Assembly: GCA_031285695.1 (NCBI GenBank)
Contig: JAITVR010000196.1
Coordinates: 1 to 11,379, forward strand
Direction: 5' to 3'
Origin: Prevotellaceae bacterium
GTDB lineage: Bacteria; Bacteroidota; Bacteroidia; Bacteroidales; UBA932
DNA: 11,379 nucleotides
Part shown: in pieces, positions 1 to 5,910 of the stretch
Numbering within the stretch: position 1 is the stretch's first letter
How the letters are laid out: the number at the start of each line of letters is the position of its first letter
Translations under genes and position numbers: made by a program
Notes under the pieces: model-generated
The model's database searches: none
The model's input: only the letters and a program-made list of their open reading frames with translations
Told to the model about the DNA's origin: nothing

Positions 1-1013
1 GCCTTGCCCATCATGGGGCCGCCGAGCACAATTTTTCCTGTGTTTTCGGGAATTCCGCCGGCTAATTCTATTAGCTTTGAAACGGGAGTGCCTACGCGCG
101 CCACAAAGTTTTTGGGCTGGCTAACTTTTTTTCCGGTAACGGTAACAGCGCGCTCCAGCAGCGGCTTATTTTTTTGCACCGCCTCATAAACAGCAAATGC
201 AGTAGCTACGTTTTGCACCACCGCACCCGTTTCAATCGGCAATCCCATCGACGGAACTTCCTTGCCAATAATGGCTTTGATGAGCTGCTTTTCGCCGCCC
301 TGCGGATATTTTACCTTGAGCGGAACAACCTGTATTCCCTCAAATTTTTTGGCTAAATTTTTGAGATGGGCAATGGCATCGGACTTGTTGCTTTCAATGC
401 CAATGTACGCTTTTTGTACGTTCAGCGCGCGCTTTAAAACCTCTACGCCTACCAAAACTTCTTCGCCCTTTTCGAGCATCAGTCTGTGGTCGGCGGTAAG
501 GTAGGGTTCGCACTCCACAGCGTTTATGATGAGTACTTCGGCTTTTTTTCCTTCGGGAATGCTCAACTTTACGTGCGTGGGAAAAGTTGCTCCGCCCATG
601 CCCACAACGCCGTTTTCCTGAATTTTCTTTACAATTTCGGCGGCCGACAGCGTGATTTCGCGCACAATTTCCTTGCTGCGGTCAATGGTTTCGAGCCATT
701 CATCGCCCTCCACTTGAATGCTGATGCACGCTTTTTTTGCGCCCGAAGCATCGCACACCATAGGCGCAACATCAAGCACCGTGCCCGATACGCCCGAGTG
801 CACGTTGGCCGAAACAAAGCCCGCGCTTTGCGCCAAAAGTTGCCCAACTTTTACCTTATCGCCCTTGGCAACCACAGGCGTGGCGGGCGCGCCAAGGTGT
901 TGCCCCACAGGAATAACCGCAAGGCCCTCGGGGGCTACAGCCTCAAGGTTGGCGTGCGCCGAAATTTTGTTGTCGTGCGGGTGAACGCCACCCAATGGGA
1001 ATGTTTTGAGCAT
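1..1013 (-). CDS. rnfC: RnfC, electron transport complex subunit C (5' part, runs off the left edge)
   Basis: This encodes the first 337 residues of RnfC, the peripheral subunit of the Rnf complex, which couples electron flow between reduced ferredoxin and NAD+ to ion pumping across the inner membrane. The protein opens MLKTFPLGGVHPHDNKISA, the usual start of the RnfC N-terminal domain (about residues 1-110, biotinyl-like barrel-sandwich region). A Complex1_51K/NuoF-like region follows: GVVGMGGATFPTHVKL at 136-150 and INAVECEPYLTADHR at 163-177, both close to family consensus for the flavin/NADH-binding fold, then KYPQGGEKQLI (235-245) and GGPMMGK (331-337). The C-terminal ferredoxin-like domain with the 4Fe-4S cysteines would lie beyond the edge. 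The ATG at 1013-1011 is chosen because the homologous N-terminus begins there, about 40 bases after a promoter-like box. rnfC usually follows rnfB in Bacteroidota, but here the upstream neighbour is an unrelated peptidase gene. Identification is firm; the remaining Rnf genes are presumably to the left. Confidence 0.95.
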   Translation of the reverse strand, partial: MLKTFPLGGVHPHDNKISAHANLEAVAPEGLAVIPVGQHLGAPATPVVAKGDKVKVGQLLAQSAGFVSANVHSGVSGTVLDVAPMVCDASGAKKACISIQVEGDEWLETIDRSKEIVREITLSAAEIVKKIQENGVVGMGGATFPTHVKLSIPEGKKAEVLIINAVECEPYLTADHRLMLEKGEEVLVGVEVLKRALNVQKAYIGIESNKSDAIAHLKNLAKKFEGIQVVPLKVKYPQGGEKQLIKAIIGKEVPSMGLPIETGAVVQNVATAFAVYEAVQKNKPLLERAVTVTGKKVSQPKNFVARVGTPVSKLIELAGGIPENTGKIVLGGPMMGK

Positions 1014-1054
1014 GTTATGTTGTAAAAAAATCTTTTTGTAAAAACAAGATTTGG

Positions 1055-1062
1055 CAAAGATA
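1055..1062 (-). promoter_or_regulatory. Bacteroidota-type -7 box for rnfC
   Basis: On the minus strand this reads TATCTTTG, a full match to the TAnnTTTG -7 element. It would start transcription near 1049, giving a leader of about 35 bases before the rnfC ATG. No good TTG/TTTG is seen at the expected -33 position, so the assignment rests on the -7 box and its placement. Confidence 0.5.
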
Positions 1063-1116
1063 AGTTTTTTATGGCAAATATGGAACTGAATTTTTTAGGC
1101 ACACACATTTGCCTGA

Positions 1117-1207
1117 TGTCATGCTGAGCTTGTCGAAGCATCTCAAGCTTGTGGTGCTGTATCATCAGTGTGCGAATTTGAGACCCTTCGACAAGTTCAG
1201 GGTGACA
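1117..1207. repeat. REP-like inverted repeat, family A, copy 1 (diverged arms)
   Basis: The left arm (1117-1144) and right arm (1180-1207) are inverted copies that agree at 23 of 28 positions and flank a 35-base spacer. Each arm also folds on itself: ATGCT (1121-1125) with AGCAT (1137-1141), and ACCCT (1183-1187) with AGGGT (1199-1203). Four of the five arm differences are two compensatory pairs that preserve this inner stem. The core CTTCGACAAGCTCAGCATGA recurs at 3781-3811 and 7602-7680. It lies between the NlpC/P60 gene and rnfC, both on the minus strand, and could act as a transcription or RNA-stability boundary, though no T-run follows. Confidence 0.85.
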
Positions 1208-1247
1208 GCGAGGAAGCTGTGTGCATAATTTTAAAGTGCCGCTCGCG

Positions 1248-2027
1248 CTACGCCAACTTTTTTATAACCCTCAGCTTGTGCGTGTAGCGGTTTTGCGCTG
1301 CGCTAAAAATGCCCTCACTATCAATGCGGTCAACGTGCACAGCACCCGAAGCGTGAATAATTTTTCCGCCGCCAAGCAAAATTCCTACGTGCATAATTTT
1401 TCCCTCTTCGTTGTCGAAAAAAGCCAAATCTGCCGGCTGCGCGCTGTCCAAAAAGTTCACAATTTCGCCTTTTTCGGCCTGCTGCGAGGCGTTACGCGGA
1501 ATATTTACGCCAGCCACGCTGTACGCCAGCTGCGTAAGCCCCGAACAGTCAATTCCTAAGGCGGTGCGACCGCCCCACAGGTAGGGCGCGTTGAGCAGGC
1601 GCTGCGCGGCGGCCACAATGGCGTTGCGCCGACCGCTTGGTAATTTGTCGGGAGCCTCCTCAAGTTTAAACGTATTGTGCAGCAGCGCAAAGGTTTGCGC
1701 TAGCTCGTTGTAGCGGTACAGCAGGCTGCCCTGCGGAATAAAAACGCGCTCGTGCGTTTTTTCGTTCACAGCAAAGCACAGCGCCGGCGCCGAAATGTGG
1801 TAGGGCACGCCCACTTCGCGCTCCCACTTTTCGTCGTCCACCACGCTAACCATGAGCGGATTAACCCAACCAACGTAGCGGTCGTGGTGGGCGCTGATGC
1901 GCAGCCAGCGGTCGGCGGTTTCTTCCACGCGAAAAGTTTCGCCCCACAGCAGCTGCGACACCATTTCGCTTTGCTCGGAGGGTTCGGCCCGCATAGGCAC
2001 TACTGATGAGGTGGCTATTCCTGACAT
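1248..2027 (-). CDS. SH3-like plus NlpC/P60 (C40) peptidase, probable murein-peptide hydrolase
   Basis: The product has 259 residues and no signal peptide or membrane segment, so it is probably cytoplasmic. The N-terminal part (about 1-65) resembles a bacterial SH3 domain (VVPMRAEPSEQSEMVSQLLWGE at 9-30 with a break-free fit to the MRxEPS motif; WLRI and YVGWV at 41-55). The C-terminal part (about 130-255) is an NlpC/P60 cysteine peptidase with PYLWGGRT (148-155), the nucleophile Cys161 in DCSGLTQLAYS, the catalytic His213 in MHVGILLGG, and His225 in IIHASG as third polar residue. Family members of this architecture, such as Bacillus YkfC, cleave gamma-D-glutamyl-diamino acid bonds in wall-derived peptides during murein recycling; that substrate is inferred, not shown. 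The ATG at 2027 is followed directly by the SH3 region. The gene is transcribed away from ruvX, with a palindrome in the shared upstream region. It is not linked to other recycling genes here. Confidence 0.9.
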   Translation of the reverse strand: MSGIATSSVVPMRAEPSEQSEMVSQLLWGETFRVEETADRWLRISAHHDRYVGWVNPLMVSVVDDEKWEREVGVPYHISAPALCFAVNEKTHERVFIPQGSLLYRYNELAQTFALLHNTFKLEEAPDKLPSGRRNAIVAAAQRLLNAPYLWGGRTALGIDCSGLTQLAYSVAGVNIPRNASQQAEKGEIVNFLDSAQPADLAFFDNEEGKIMHVGILLGGGKIIHASGAVHVDRIDSEGIFSAAQNRYTHKLRVIKKLA

Positions 2028-2066
2028 AATTTTTACTTATAATACATTGATTTACAAATAGTTACA

Positions 2067-2082
2067 AAGTATATATATACTT
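2067..2082. promoter_or_regulatory. 16-bp AT-rich palindrome between divergent genes, possible operator
   Basis: AAGTATATATATACTT is a perfect 16-bp palindrome, and the symmetry continues imperfectly to 26 bp (TTACAA on the left, TTGTTAA on the right). It sits 40 bases upstream of the NlpC/P60 ATG. A -7-like ATACTTTG (minus strand, 2072-2065) overlaps its edge, so a bound protein could occlude that gene's promoter. Operator function is inference; alternating TA sequence can also be palindromic by chance. Confidence 0.35.
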
Positions 2083-2183
2083 GTTAAACGCCTACAAATC
2101 TGCAAGTTGTGAACTTTTGAATGTTAATCAAGGTTTGATTTTGTAAAAAAGTGCTGTAAAGATATAAAAAAATGCTTGATTTT

Positions 2184-2215
2184 CTTGCAATCAGCGCTAA
2201 AATACAGTACGTTTG
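2184..2215 (+). promoter_or_regulatory. Promoter of ruvX
   Basis: CTTG at 2184-2187 (a -33 TTG) is followed after 20 bases by TACGTTTG (2208-2215), a full match to the Bacteroidota -7 consensus TAnnTTTG. Transcription would start near 2220, leaving only about a dozen bases before the ruvX start. Confidence 0.65.
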
Positions 2216-2232
2216 CAGCTAATTTTTGAAAA

Positions 2233-2676
2233 TTGGGTAGAATTGTCGCCATAGATTACGGCAAAAAGCGCGTGGGCATTGCGGCTACAGATGAGCTGCG
2301 GATTGTGGCCAATGCGCTCGAAACTTTTTCGCCCAACGAGGCCTTGGCTTTTTTGCAGCGCTACGTGGCGGCTGAAAAAGTTGACGTGATGGTGGTTGGT
2401 AAACCGATAAACCTCAACGGATTGCCCTCGGAGGCGGCGGCGGGTGCGGCGAATTTTACCGCAAGGTTGAAAAAGCTGTTTCCGCAAATAGAGGTGGCCA
2501 CTTTTGACGAGCGATTTACCTCGCGCATGGCGCAGCAGGCCATAATTGATGCGGGGGTAAAGAAAAAGGGACGGCGCGATAAGGAGCTGGTGGACAGGGT
2601 GAGCGCCTGTATTATTTTGCAGTCGTACATGGATTTTTTGCAAAATAATATACGAAATATGGAAATCGCACGTTAA
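2233..2676 (+). CDS. ruvX: RuvX/YqgF family nuclease (putative Holliday junction resolvase, 16S rRNA maturation)
   Basis: The 147-residue product has the RNase H-like fold of the YqgF/RuvX family, implicated in pre-16S rRNA 5'-end processing and, in some reports, Holliday-junction cleavage. The N-terminal motif GRIVAIDYGKKRVGIA carries the catalytic Asp8; GKPINLNG (56-63) matches the second conserved block; FDERFTS (91-97) carries Glu93; and the last acidic residue is Asp121 in VDRVSACIILQSYM. Length is typical for the family (about 140 residues). The start is TTG at 2233: an in-frame TGA at 2227-2229 rules out anything upstream, and the next in-frame start would remove the DYG motif. A consensus promoter ends 17 bases before it, so the leader is very short. 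The M23 gene follows 49 bases downstream, past a terminator-like hairpin that overlaps the last codons. Identification is secure; the exact physiological reaction is debated for the family. Confidence 0.93.
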   Translation: MGRIVAIDYGKKRVGIAATDELRIVANALETFSPNEALAFLQRYVAAEKVDVMVVGKPINLNGLPSEAAAGAANFTARLKKLFPQIEVATFDERFTSRMAQQAIIDAGVKKKGRRDKELVDRVSACIILQSYMDFLQNNIRNMEIAR

Positions 2677-2704
2677 ACAACCGAAAGTTTGCGATTTCTT
2701 TTTT
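2662..2704 (+). terminator. Terminator-like hairpin overlapping the ruvX stop, interleaved with a second inverted repeat
   Basis: GAAATCGCA (2662-2670) pairs with TGCGATTTC (2690-2698), a perfect 9-bp stem with a 19-base loop, and is followed by six T (2699-2704). The 5' arm lies inside the last ruvX codons. A second perfect 9-bp repeat, GTTAAACAA (2672-2680) and TTGTTTAAC (2703-2711), is interleaved with it. Its 5' arm contains the stop codon and its 3' arm covers part of the T-run, so the two pairings may compete or form a pseudoknot. Confidence 0.6.
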
Positions 2705-2725
2705 GTTTAACTAAATAAAAACTTG

Positions 2726-3598
2726 ATGACGAAGCTTACCAAAGTAAAGTATCTGCTGCTGATGCTGGTTTTTCTGCTTAAGGGAACCGACATTGCCTAC
2801 TCGCAGCTGGTGCAGGATTCGGTAGATTTGCAGCCCTACGATTTGATGATAGAGGAGGACGAAAACGATGGCTACGACTCCACCCAAGTAGCCTGCGCTA
2901 CCGACACCACGCCGCCCGCCTTTGCCATATACGGCAGCGCGTGGAACAACCAAGATGTAAATCCCTACAAAATTTCGCTGGTAGATATGACCGACACGGT
3001 GCAGGTGGACCTTAGCGGCTACACGCACCCCAACCGCAACGTGATAACCTCGCGCTTTGGGTTTCGCAGGTGGAAATTTCACTACGGTATTGACCTGCGC
3101 TGCGCCGTGGGCGACTCTATTCGCAGCGCCTTTGCCGGGCGCGTGCGCATTGCCAAGCGCGGCAAGGCTTACGGCAACTACGTGGTGGTGCGCCACTACA
3201 ACGGGCTGGAAACTACCTACGCCCACCTAAACAAGATTTTGGTAAAGGTAAACGATGAGGTAAAATCGGGCGACTTGGTGGGCTGGGGCGGCAACACCGG
3301 CCGCAGCACCGGTCCGCACCTGCACTACGAAATGCGCTTTTTGGGCGAAGCCATTGACCCTACAGCCCTTGTGGATTTTGCCACGGGAAAGGTGCACAGC
3401 CACGAGCTGCGCCTTACGGCCGGCAACTTTGAGTACGTAAAAGATGTGGACCAGGTGCGCTACTGGATAGTGCGCTCGGGCGACTCGCTGTGGCGCATTT
3501 CGCGCAAAACGGGCGTGTCGGTGGCGCAGCTGTGCAGGCTCAACGGCATAAAATCCAGCTCCGTACTCAGCCTTGGGCAGCACATTCGGTACACGTAA
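2726..3598 (+). CDS. M23 (LytM-type) metallopeptidase with C-terminal LysM domain
   Basis: This is a secreted peptidoglycan-processing protein of 290 residues. A basic start (MTKLTKVKY) and a hydrophobic stretch at 8-19 ending near AYSQ (24-27) form a signal peptide. After a low-complexity acidic linker (about 41-60), the M23 domain spans about 100-215: ITSRFGFRRWKFHYGIDL gives the zinc ligands His119 and Asp123, TTYAHL gives His167, and GPHLHYE gives His198 and His200. All expected metal and catalytic residues are present, so an active endopeptidase is likely rather than an EnvC/NlpD-like inactive activator. A LysM domain occupies about 246-289 (YWIVRSGDSLWRISRKTGVS...LCRLNGIKSSSVLSLGQHIRY) and would bind glycan strands. 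The ATG at 2726 is preferred over TTG at 2723, one codon earlier. No promoter is obvious in the 49-base gap after ruvX, so read-through is plausible. A strong terminator lies 73 bases downstream. Confidence 0.93.
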   Translation: MTKLTKVKYLLLMLVFLLKGTDIAYSQLVQDSVDLQPYDLMIEEDENDGYDSTQVACATDTTPPAFAIYGSAWNNQDVNPYKISLVDMTDTVQVDLSGYTHPNRNVITSRFGFRRWKFHYGIDLRCAVGDSIRSAFAGRVRIAKRGKAYGNYVVVRHYNGLETTYAHLNKILVKVNDEVKSGDLVGWGGNTGRSTGPHLHYEMRFLGEAIDPTALVDFATGKVHSHELRLTAGNFEYVKDVDQVRYWIVRSGDSLWRISRKTGVSVAQLCRLNGIKSSSVLSLGQHIRYT

Positions 3599-3671
3599 AT
3601 TTGCTTGCAGGACAAAAGATATAAAGACTAAAAAAGCAAGGACAAATTGACGTGTCCGTCTTTTTCTCCTC

Positions 3672-3699
3672 AACCGCTTTCGCCAGAAGGCGGTTTTTT
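3672..3699 (+). terminator. Rho-independent terminator after the M23 gene
   Basis: AACCGCTTTC (3672-3681) pairs with GAAGGCGGTT (3686-3695) around the tetraloop GCCA, a 10-bp stem with one G-T pair, followed by six T at 3694-3699. A weaker hairpin, GGACA (3640-3644) with TGTCC (3653-3657) followed by GTCTTTTT, lies just upstream. The 363 bases between the M23 gene and pckA hold no gene. Confidence 0.85.
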
Positions 3700-3700
3700 C

Positions 3701-3748
3701 TTTTCCCCATCTTTTAATCTTTGTTCTTTACATCCTTTATCTTTTTTG
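3701..3748. repeat. Degenerate 7-8-base pyrimidine-rich tandem array
   Basis: After the terminator the sequence runs as loose units ending in TC: TTTTAATC, TTTGTTC, TTTACATC, CTTTATC, TTTTTTG. Similar arrays occur at 3827-3861, 7491-7531 (minus strand) and 8753-8781. No function is evident. Confidence 0.5.
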
Positions 3749-3780
3749 TTTAATAAATTTCACCTTGAACCGTGCACCAA

Positions 3781-3811
3781 CTTGAGATGCTTCGACAAGC
3801 TCAGCATGACA
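3781..3811. repeat. REP-like repeat, family A, copy 2 (single arm)
   Basis: These 31 bases are the exact reverse complement of 1117-1147, including the core CTTCGACAAGCTCAGCATGA. Only one arm is present, with the self-complementary AGATGCT/AGCATGA inner stem. The preceding bases ACCGTGCACCAA resemble the spacer of copy 3, so this looks like a half unit. It creates an open frame reading [10 protein letters not shown] ahead of pckA that should not be taken as coding. Confidence 0.85.
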
Positions 3812-3826
3812 ACAGCCATCAGATGT

Positions 3827-3861
3827 CTCTCACTCTCCACTTTCCACTCTCAATTCTCAAT
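3827..3861. repeat. Five-unit heptamer array upstream of pckA
   Basis: Five consecutive 7-base units are visible: CTCTCAC, TCTCCAC, TTTCCAC, TCTCAAT, TCTCAAT. The array lies just before the proposed pckA promoter. Confidence 0.65.
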
Positions 3862-3886
3862 TATGAAATAATAGCTATGCGGCGCA

Positions 3887-3916
3887 TTGCCTGTCGGCTA
3901 TTTATTGCTAACTTCG
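3887..3916 (+). promoter_or_regulatory. Probable promoter of pckA
   Basis: TTG (3887-3889) is followed after 19 bases by TAACTTCG (3909-3916), which matches the -7 consensus TAnnTTTG at all but one position. Start near 3922 would give a leader of about 40 bases. Confidence 0.45.
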
Positions 3917-3951
3917 TCCGATTTTTCAAAGAAAAAAATAATCTCAAAAAC

Positions 3952-3957
3952 AAGGAG
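3952..3957 (+). promoter_or_regulatory. Shine-Dalgarno site of pckA
   Basis: AAGGAG lies 6 bases before the ATG at 3964. It is the only clear Shine-Dalgarno sequence in the window, and it settles the start of pckA, whose frame stays open far upstream. Confidence 0.8.
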
Positions 3958-3963
3958 AAAAAA

Positions 3964-5550
3964 ATGGCAAAATTAGACCTTAGCAAGTACGGCATTTCGG
4001 CCGACGTCGAAATCGTACACAACCCCTCATACGAGGAGCTGTATCAGGCAGAAATGAACCCCGCTAACCAGGGTTTTGAAAAAGGCGAGCTGACGAAAAC
4101 CGGCGCCGTGTCGGTAAAAACCGGCGTATTTACCGGCCGCTCACCCAAGGACCGCTACATTGTAAAAGACGATGTTACCAAGGACACCATTTGGTGGGAC
4201 GGCAACATCAACAAGCCCGTGAACGCCGATGTGTGGAACCACTGCAAGGACCTTGCCCTAAAGCAGCTCAACACCGCCAAAAAGTTGTACGTGGTGGATA
4301 CCTACTGCGGCACCAACAACGATACCCGCATGAAGGTGCGCTTTATTGTAGAGGTGGCTTGGCAGGCACACTTTGTTACCAACATGTTTATTCGCCCCTC
4401 GCACTACGATTTGGCCAACTACGGCGAGCCCGATTTTGTAGTGTTCAACGCCTCAAAAACCGTAAACCCGCAGTGGAAGGAGCAGGGTTTGAACTCCGAA
4501 GTATTCGTGCTGTTCAACCTTACCGAAAAAATGCAAATCATTGGTGGCACGTGGTACGGCGGCGAAATGAAGAAGGGCATGTTCTCTATGATGAACTACT
4601 ACCTGCCGCTTAAGGGCATGGCCTCTATGCACTGCTCGGCCAACGTGGGCGAAAAGGGCGATGTGGCTGTATTCTTCGGCCTGTCGGGTACCGGCAAAAC
4701 CACCCTTTCGGCCGACCCCAAGCGCTACCTCATTGGCGACGATGAGCACGGCTGGGACAGCAACGGCGTGTTTAACTACGAAGGTGGCTGCTACGCCAAG
4801 GTTATCAACCTTAGCGCCGAAAACGAACCCGATATTTGGCGCGCCATCAAGCGCGATGCGCTGCTGGAAAACGTGGTGGTAAAGGCCGACGGCACGCCCG
4901 ACTACGCCGACGGTTCGATTACCGAAAACACCCGCGTATCGTACCCCATTTACCATATCAACAAGATTGTGCTGCCCTCAAAGGCCGGTCACGCCAGCAA
5001 GATTATTTACCTCTCGGCCGACGCTTTTGGCGTGCTGCCTCCGGTTTCTATTTTGGACGAAAAGTCGGCGCAGTACCACTTCCTTTGCGGCTACACCTCA
5101 AAGCTGGCCGGCACCGAGCGCGGTATTACCGAGCCTCAAATGTCATTCTCGCCTGCATTCGGCGAGGCGTTTTTGACCCTGCACCCCACCATGTACGCAA
5201 AGACCTTGGTAGGAAAAATGCAGCAGCACAACGCTAAGGCTTACCTGGTAAACACCGGCTGGAACGGCACCGGCAAGCGCATTTCTATTAAGGATACCCG
5301 CGCTATCATCGATGCCATTATCGACGGCTCGATTGACAAGGCTGAAACCGTAAAAATTCCCGTGCTGAACTTGGTTGCCCCCAAGAAGCTCAACAACGTT
5401 TCGGAAGGCATTCTTGACCCGCGCGACACCTACGCCGACAAGGCTGAGTGGGAAAACAAGGCAAAGCAGCTTGCCGCAAAGTACATCAAAAACTTTGAGC
5501 AGTACCTGCCCGAAGGCAAGGATTTGCTTCCCGCAGGTCCGCAGCTGTAG
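3964..5550 (+). CDS. pckA: Phosphoenolpyruvate carboxykinase (ATP)
   Basis: The 528-residue enzyme interconverts oxaloacetate + ATP and phosphoenolpyruvate + CO2 + ADP in the cytoplasm. In gluconeogenic cells it makes PEP; in anaerobic Bacteroidota it can run in the CO2-fixing, ATP-forming direction toward succinate, an inference here. Hallmarks are complete: substrate-binding [10 protein letters not shown] (56-65, Arg59), [10 protein letters not shown] (196-205), the kinase-1a P-loop GLSGTGKTT (239-247, Lys245), the metal-binding IGDDEHGW (257-264), and [12 protein letters not shown] (318-329). Length fits the ATP-dependent family (E. coli about 540). The open frame extends to 3772, but that part translates a REP arm and lacks homology; the ATG at 3964 has an AAGGAG site and the family-typical start. 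Third-position choices (AAC, TAC, GGC, CGC, AAG) are far more biased than in neighbouring genes, pointing to high expression. It appears monocistronic, with its own promoter and a strong terminator. Confidence 0.97.
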   Translation: MAKLDLSKYGISADVEIVHNPSYEELYQAEMNPANQGFEKGELTKTGAVSVKTGVFTGRSPKDRYIVKDDVTKDTIWWDGNINKPVNADVWNHCKDLALKQLNTAKKLYVVDTYCGTNNDTRMKVRFIVEVAWQAHFVTNMFIRPSHYDLANYGEPDFVVFNASKTVNPQWKEQGLNSEVFVLFNLTEKMQIIGGTWYGGEMKKGMFSMMNYYLPLKGMASMHCSANVGEKGDVAVFFGLSGTGKTTLSADPKRYLIGDDEHGWDSNGVFNYEGGCYAKVINLSAENEPDIWRAIKRDALLENVVVKADGTPDYADGSITENTRVSYPIYHINKIVLPSKAGHASKIIYLSADAFGVLPPVSILDEKSAQYHFLCGYTSKLAGTERGITEPQMSFSPAFGEAFLTLHPTMYAKTLVGKMQQHNAKAYLVNTGWNGTGKRISIKDTRAIIDAIIDGSIDKAETVKIPVLNLVAPKKLNNVSEGILDPRDTYADKAEWENKAKQLAAKYIKNFEQYLPEGKDLLPAGPQL

Positions 5551-5570
5551 CAGAGCTTTACCGCAAAAAG

Positions 5571-5608
5571 AAAATCGCCGCTATCATTAAGGTAGCGGCG
5601 ATTTTTTT
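5571..5608 (+). terminator. Rho-independent terminator of pckA
   Basis: AAATCGCCGCTA (5572-5583) pairs perfectly with TAGCGGCGATTT (5593-5604) across a 9-base loop, and the T-run continues to 5608. It begins 21 bases after the pckA stop. Confidence 0.93.
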
Positions 5609-5639
5609 ACCAACAACATAAAGCGAAGCATAAATTATA

Positions 5640-5678
5640 ATACAAAAGGTACAACTTTACAAGTTGTACCTTTTGTAT
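5640..5678. repeat. Perfect 18-bp hairpin with a 3-base loop
   Basis: ATACAAAAGGTACAACTT (5640-5657) is exactly complementary to 5661-5678, with loop TAC. On the plus strand it is followed by a run of A, so it is not a canonical plus-strand terminator. It lies immediately beyond the T-run of the proposed minus-strand terminator. It could be a repeat, a protein-binding palindrome or a transcription block; no second copy is seen in this window. Confidence 0.8.
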
Positions 5679-5761
5679 AAAAAATCCCCCCTCCTACTTC
5701 CAACGTTTCAGACTATGCCTCTACAATCCTTACATTGAAAAAATAGGAGTTTAGAGGGGGA
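5679..5761 (-). terminator. Terminator-like long hairpin on the minus strand
   Basis: On the minus strand TCCCCC (5761-5756) pairs with GGGGGA (5690-5685) and CTCCTA (5749-5744) with TAGGAG (5696-5691). A 6-base bulge separates the two stems on one side, a further inner stem TTTCA/TGAAA is possible (5706-5710/5736-5740), and six T follow (5684-5679). No minus-strand protein gene precedes it, which suggests either a small RNA end or a repeat remnant. Confidence 0.5.
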
Positions 5762-5843
5762 CATATAGCTTACCTCAACACAATTTGTGGCTGTAGCGCT
5801 ACCGTATCTTGTTGACCAACGGTGCTGAGGCCGTGAAAAATGC
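5679..5843 (-). ncRNA. Candidate small structured RNA, minus strand (unrecognised)
   Basis: A consensus -7 box on the minus strand (5855-5848) and the terminator-like hairpin ending at 5679 would delimit an RNA of about 165 bases with no convincing open frame. Its 5' half contains a three-way junction: CCTCA/TGAGG (5773-5777 with 5826-5830), CACA/TGTG (5779-5782 with 5786-5789), and ACCGT/ACGGT extended by two G-C pairs (5798-5805 with 5819-5825); the third helix abuts the first with no gap. The complementarity holds for either strand. The -33 element is poor, so the promoter is only half supported. I do not recognise the RNA; it could instead be a decayed intergenic repeat. Confidence 0.3.
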
Positions 5844-5847
5844 TTGC

Positions 5848-5855
5848 CAAAATTA
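5848..5855 (-). promoter_or_regulatory. -7 box on the minus strand for the candidate RNA
   Basis: Reads TAATTTTG on the minus strand, a full match to TAnnTTTG. No TTG lies about 19-20 bases upstream, so this is a weak or incidental promoter. Confidence 0.3.
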
Positions 5856-5873
5856 CACATTTGTGTTGTTAAT

Positions 5874-5904
5874 TTTGTATATACGCAAAAATGCCGTACA
5901 TTTG
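5874..5904 (+). promoter_or_regulatory. Consensus Bacteroidota promoter
   Basis: TTTG (5874-5877), 19 bases, then TACATTTG (5897-5904): both elements match consensus, making this the best promoter in the window. Start is expected about 5909-5912, yet the next gene begins only at 6086, leaving about 175 bases of structured sequence. Confidence 0.75.
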
Positions 5905-5910
5905 CGCGTT

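Noticed and set aside
486..1025. A 179-residue plus-strand open frame
   Set aside because: It is the antisense shadow of rnfC, whose minus-strand reading matches the RnfC family throughout.
1117..1207. A CRISPR array formed by the repeated arms
   Set aside because: Arms are inverted, not direct, repeats with only one spacer, and no cas genes are present.
3772..3963. A 64-codon N-terminal extension of PckA in an open frame
   Set aside because: The extension translates the REP arm ([10 protein letters not shown]) and the heptamer array. The ATG at 3964 has a clear Shine-Dalgarno site and the family-typical start.
5770..5866. A short minus-strand frame ending HGLSTVGQQDTVALQ... before a TAA
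   Set aside because: It looks protein-like, but has no good start codon, is under 35 codons, and overlaps the three-way junction. I could not tie it to a family.
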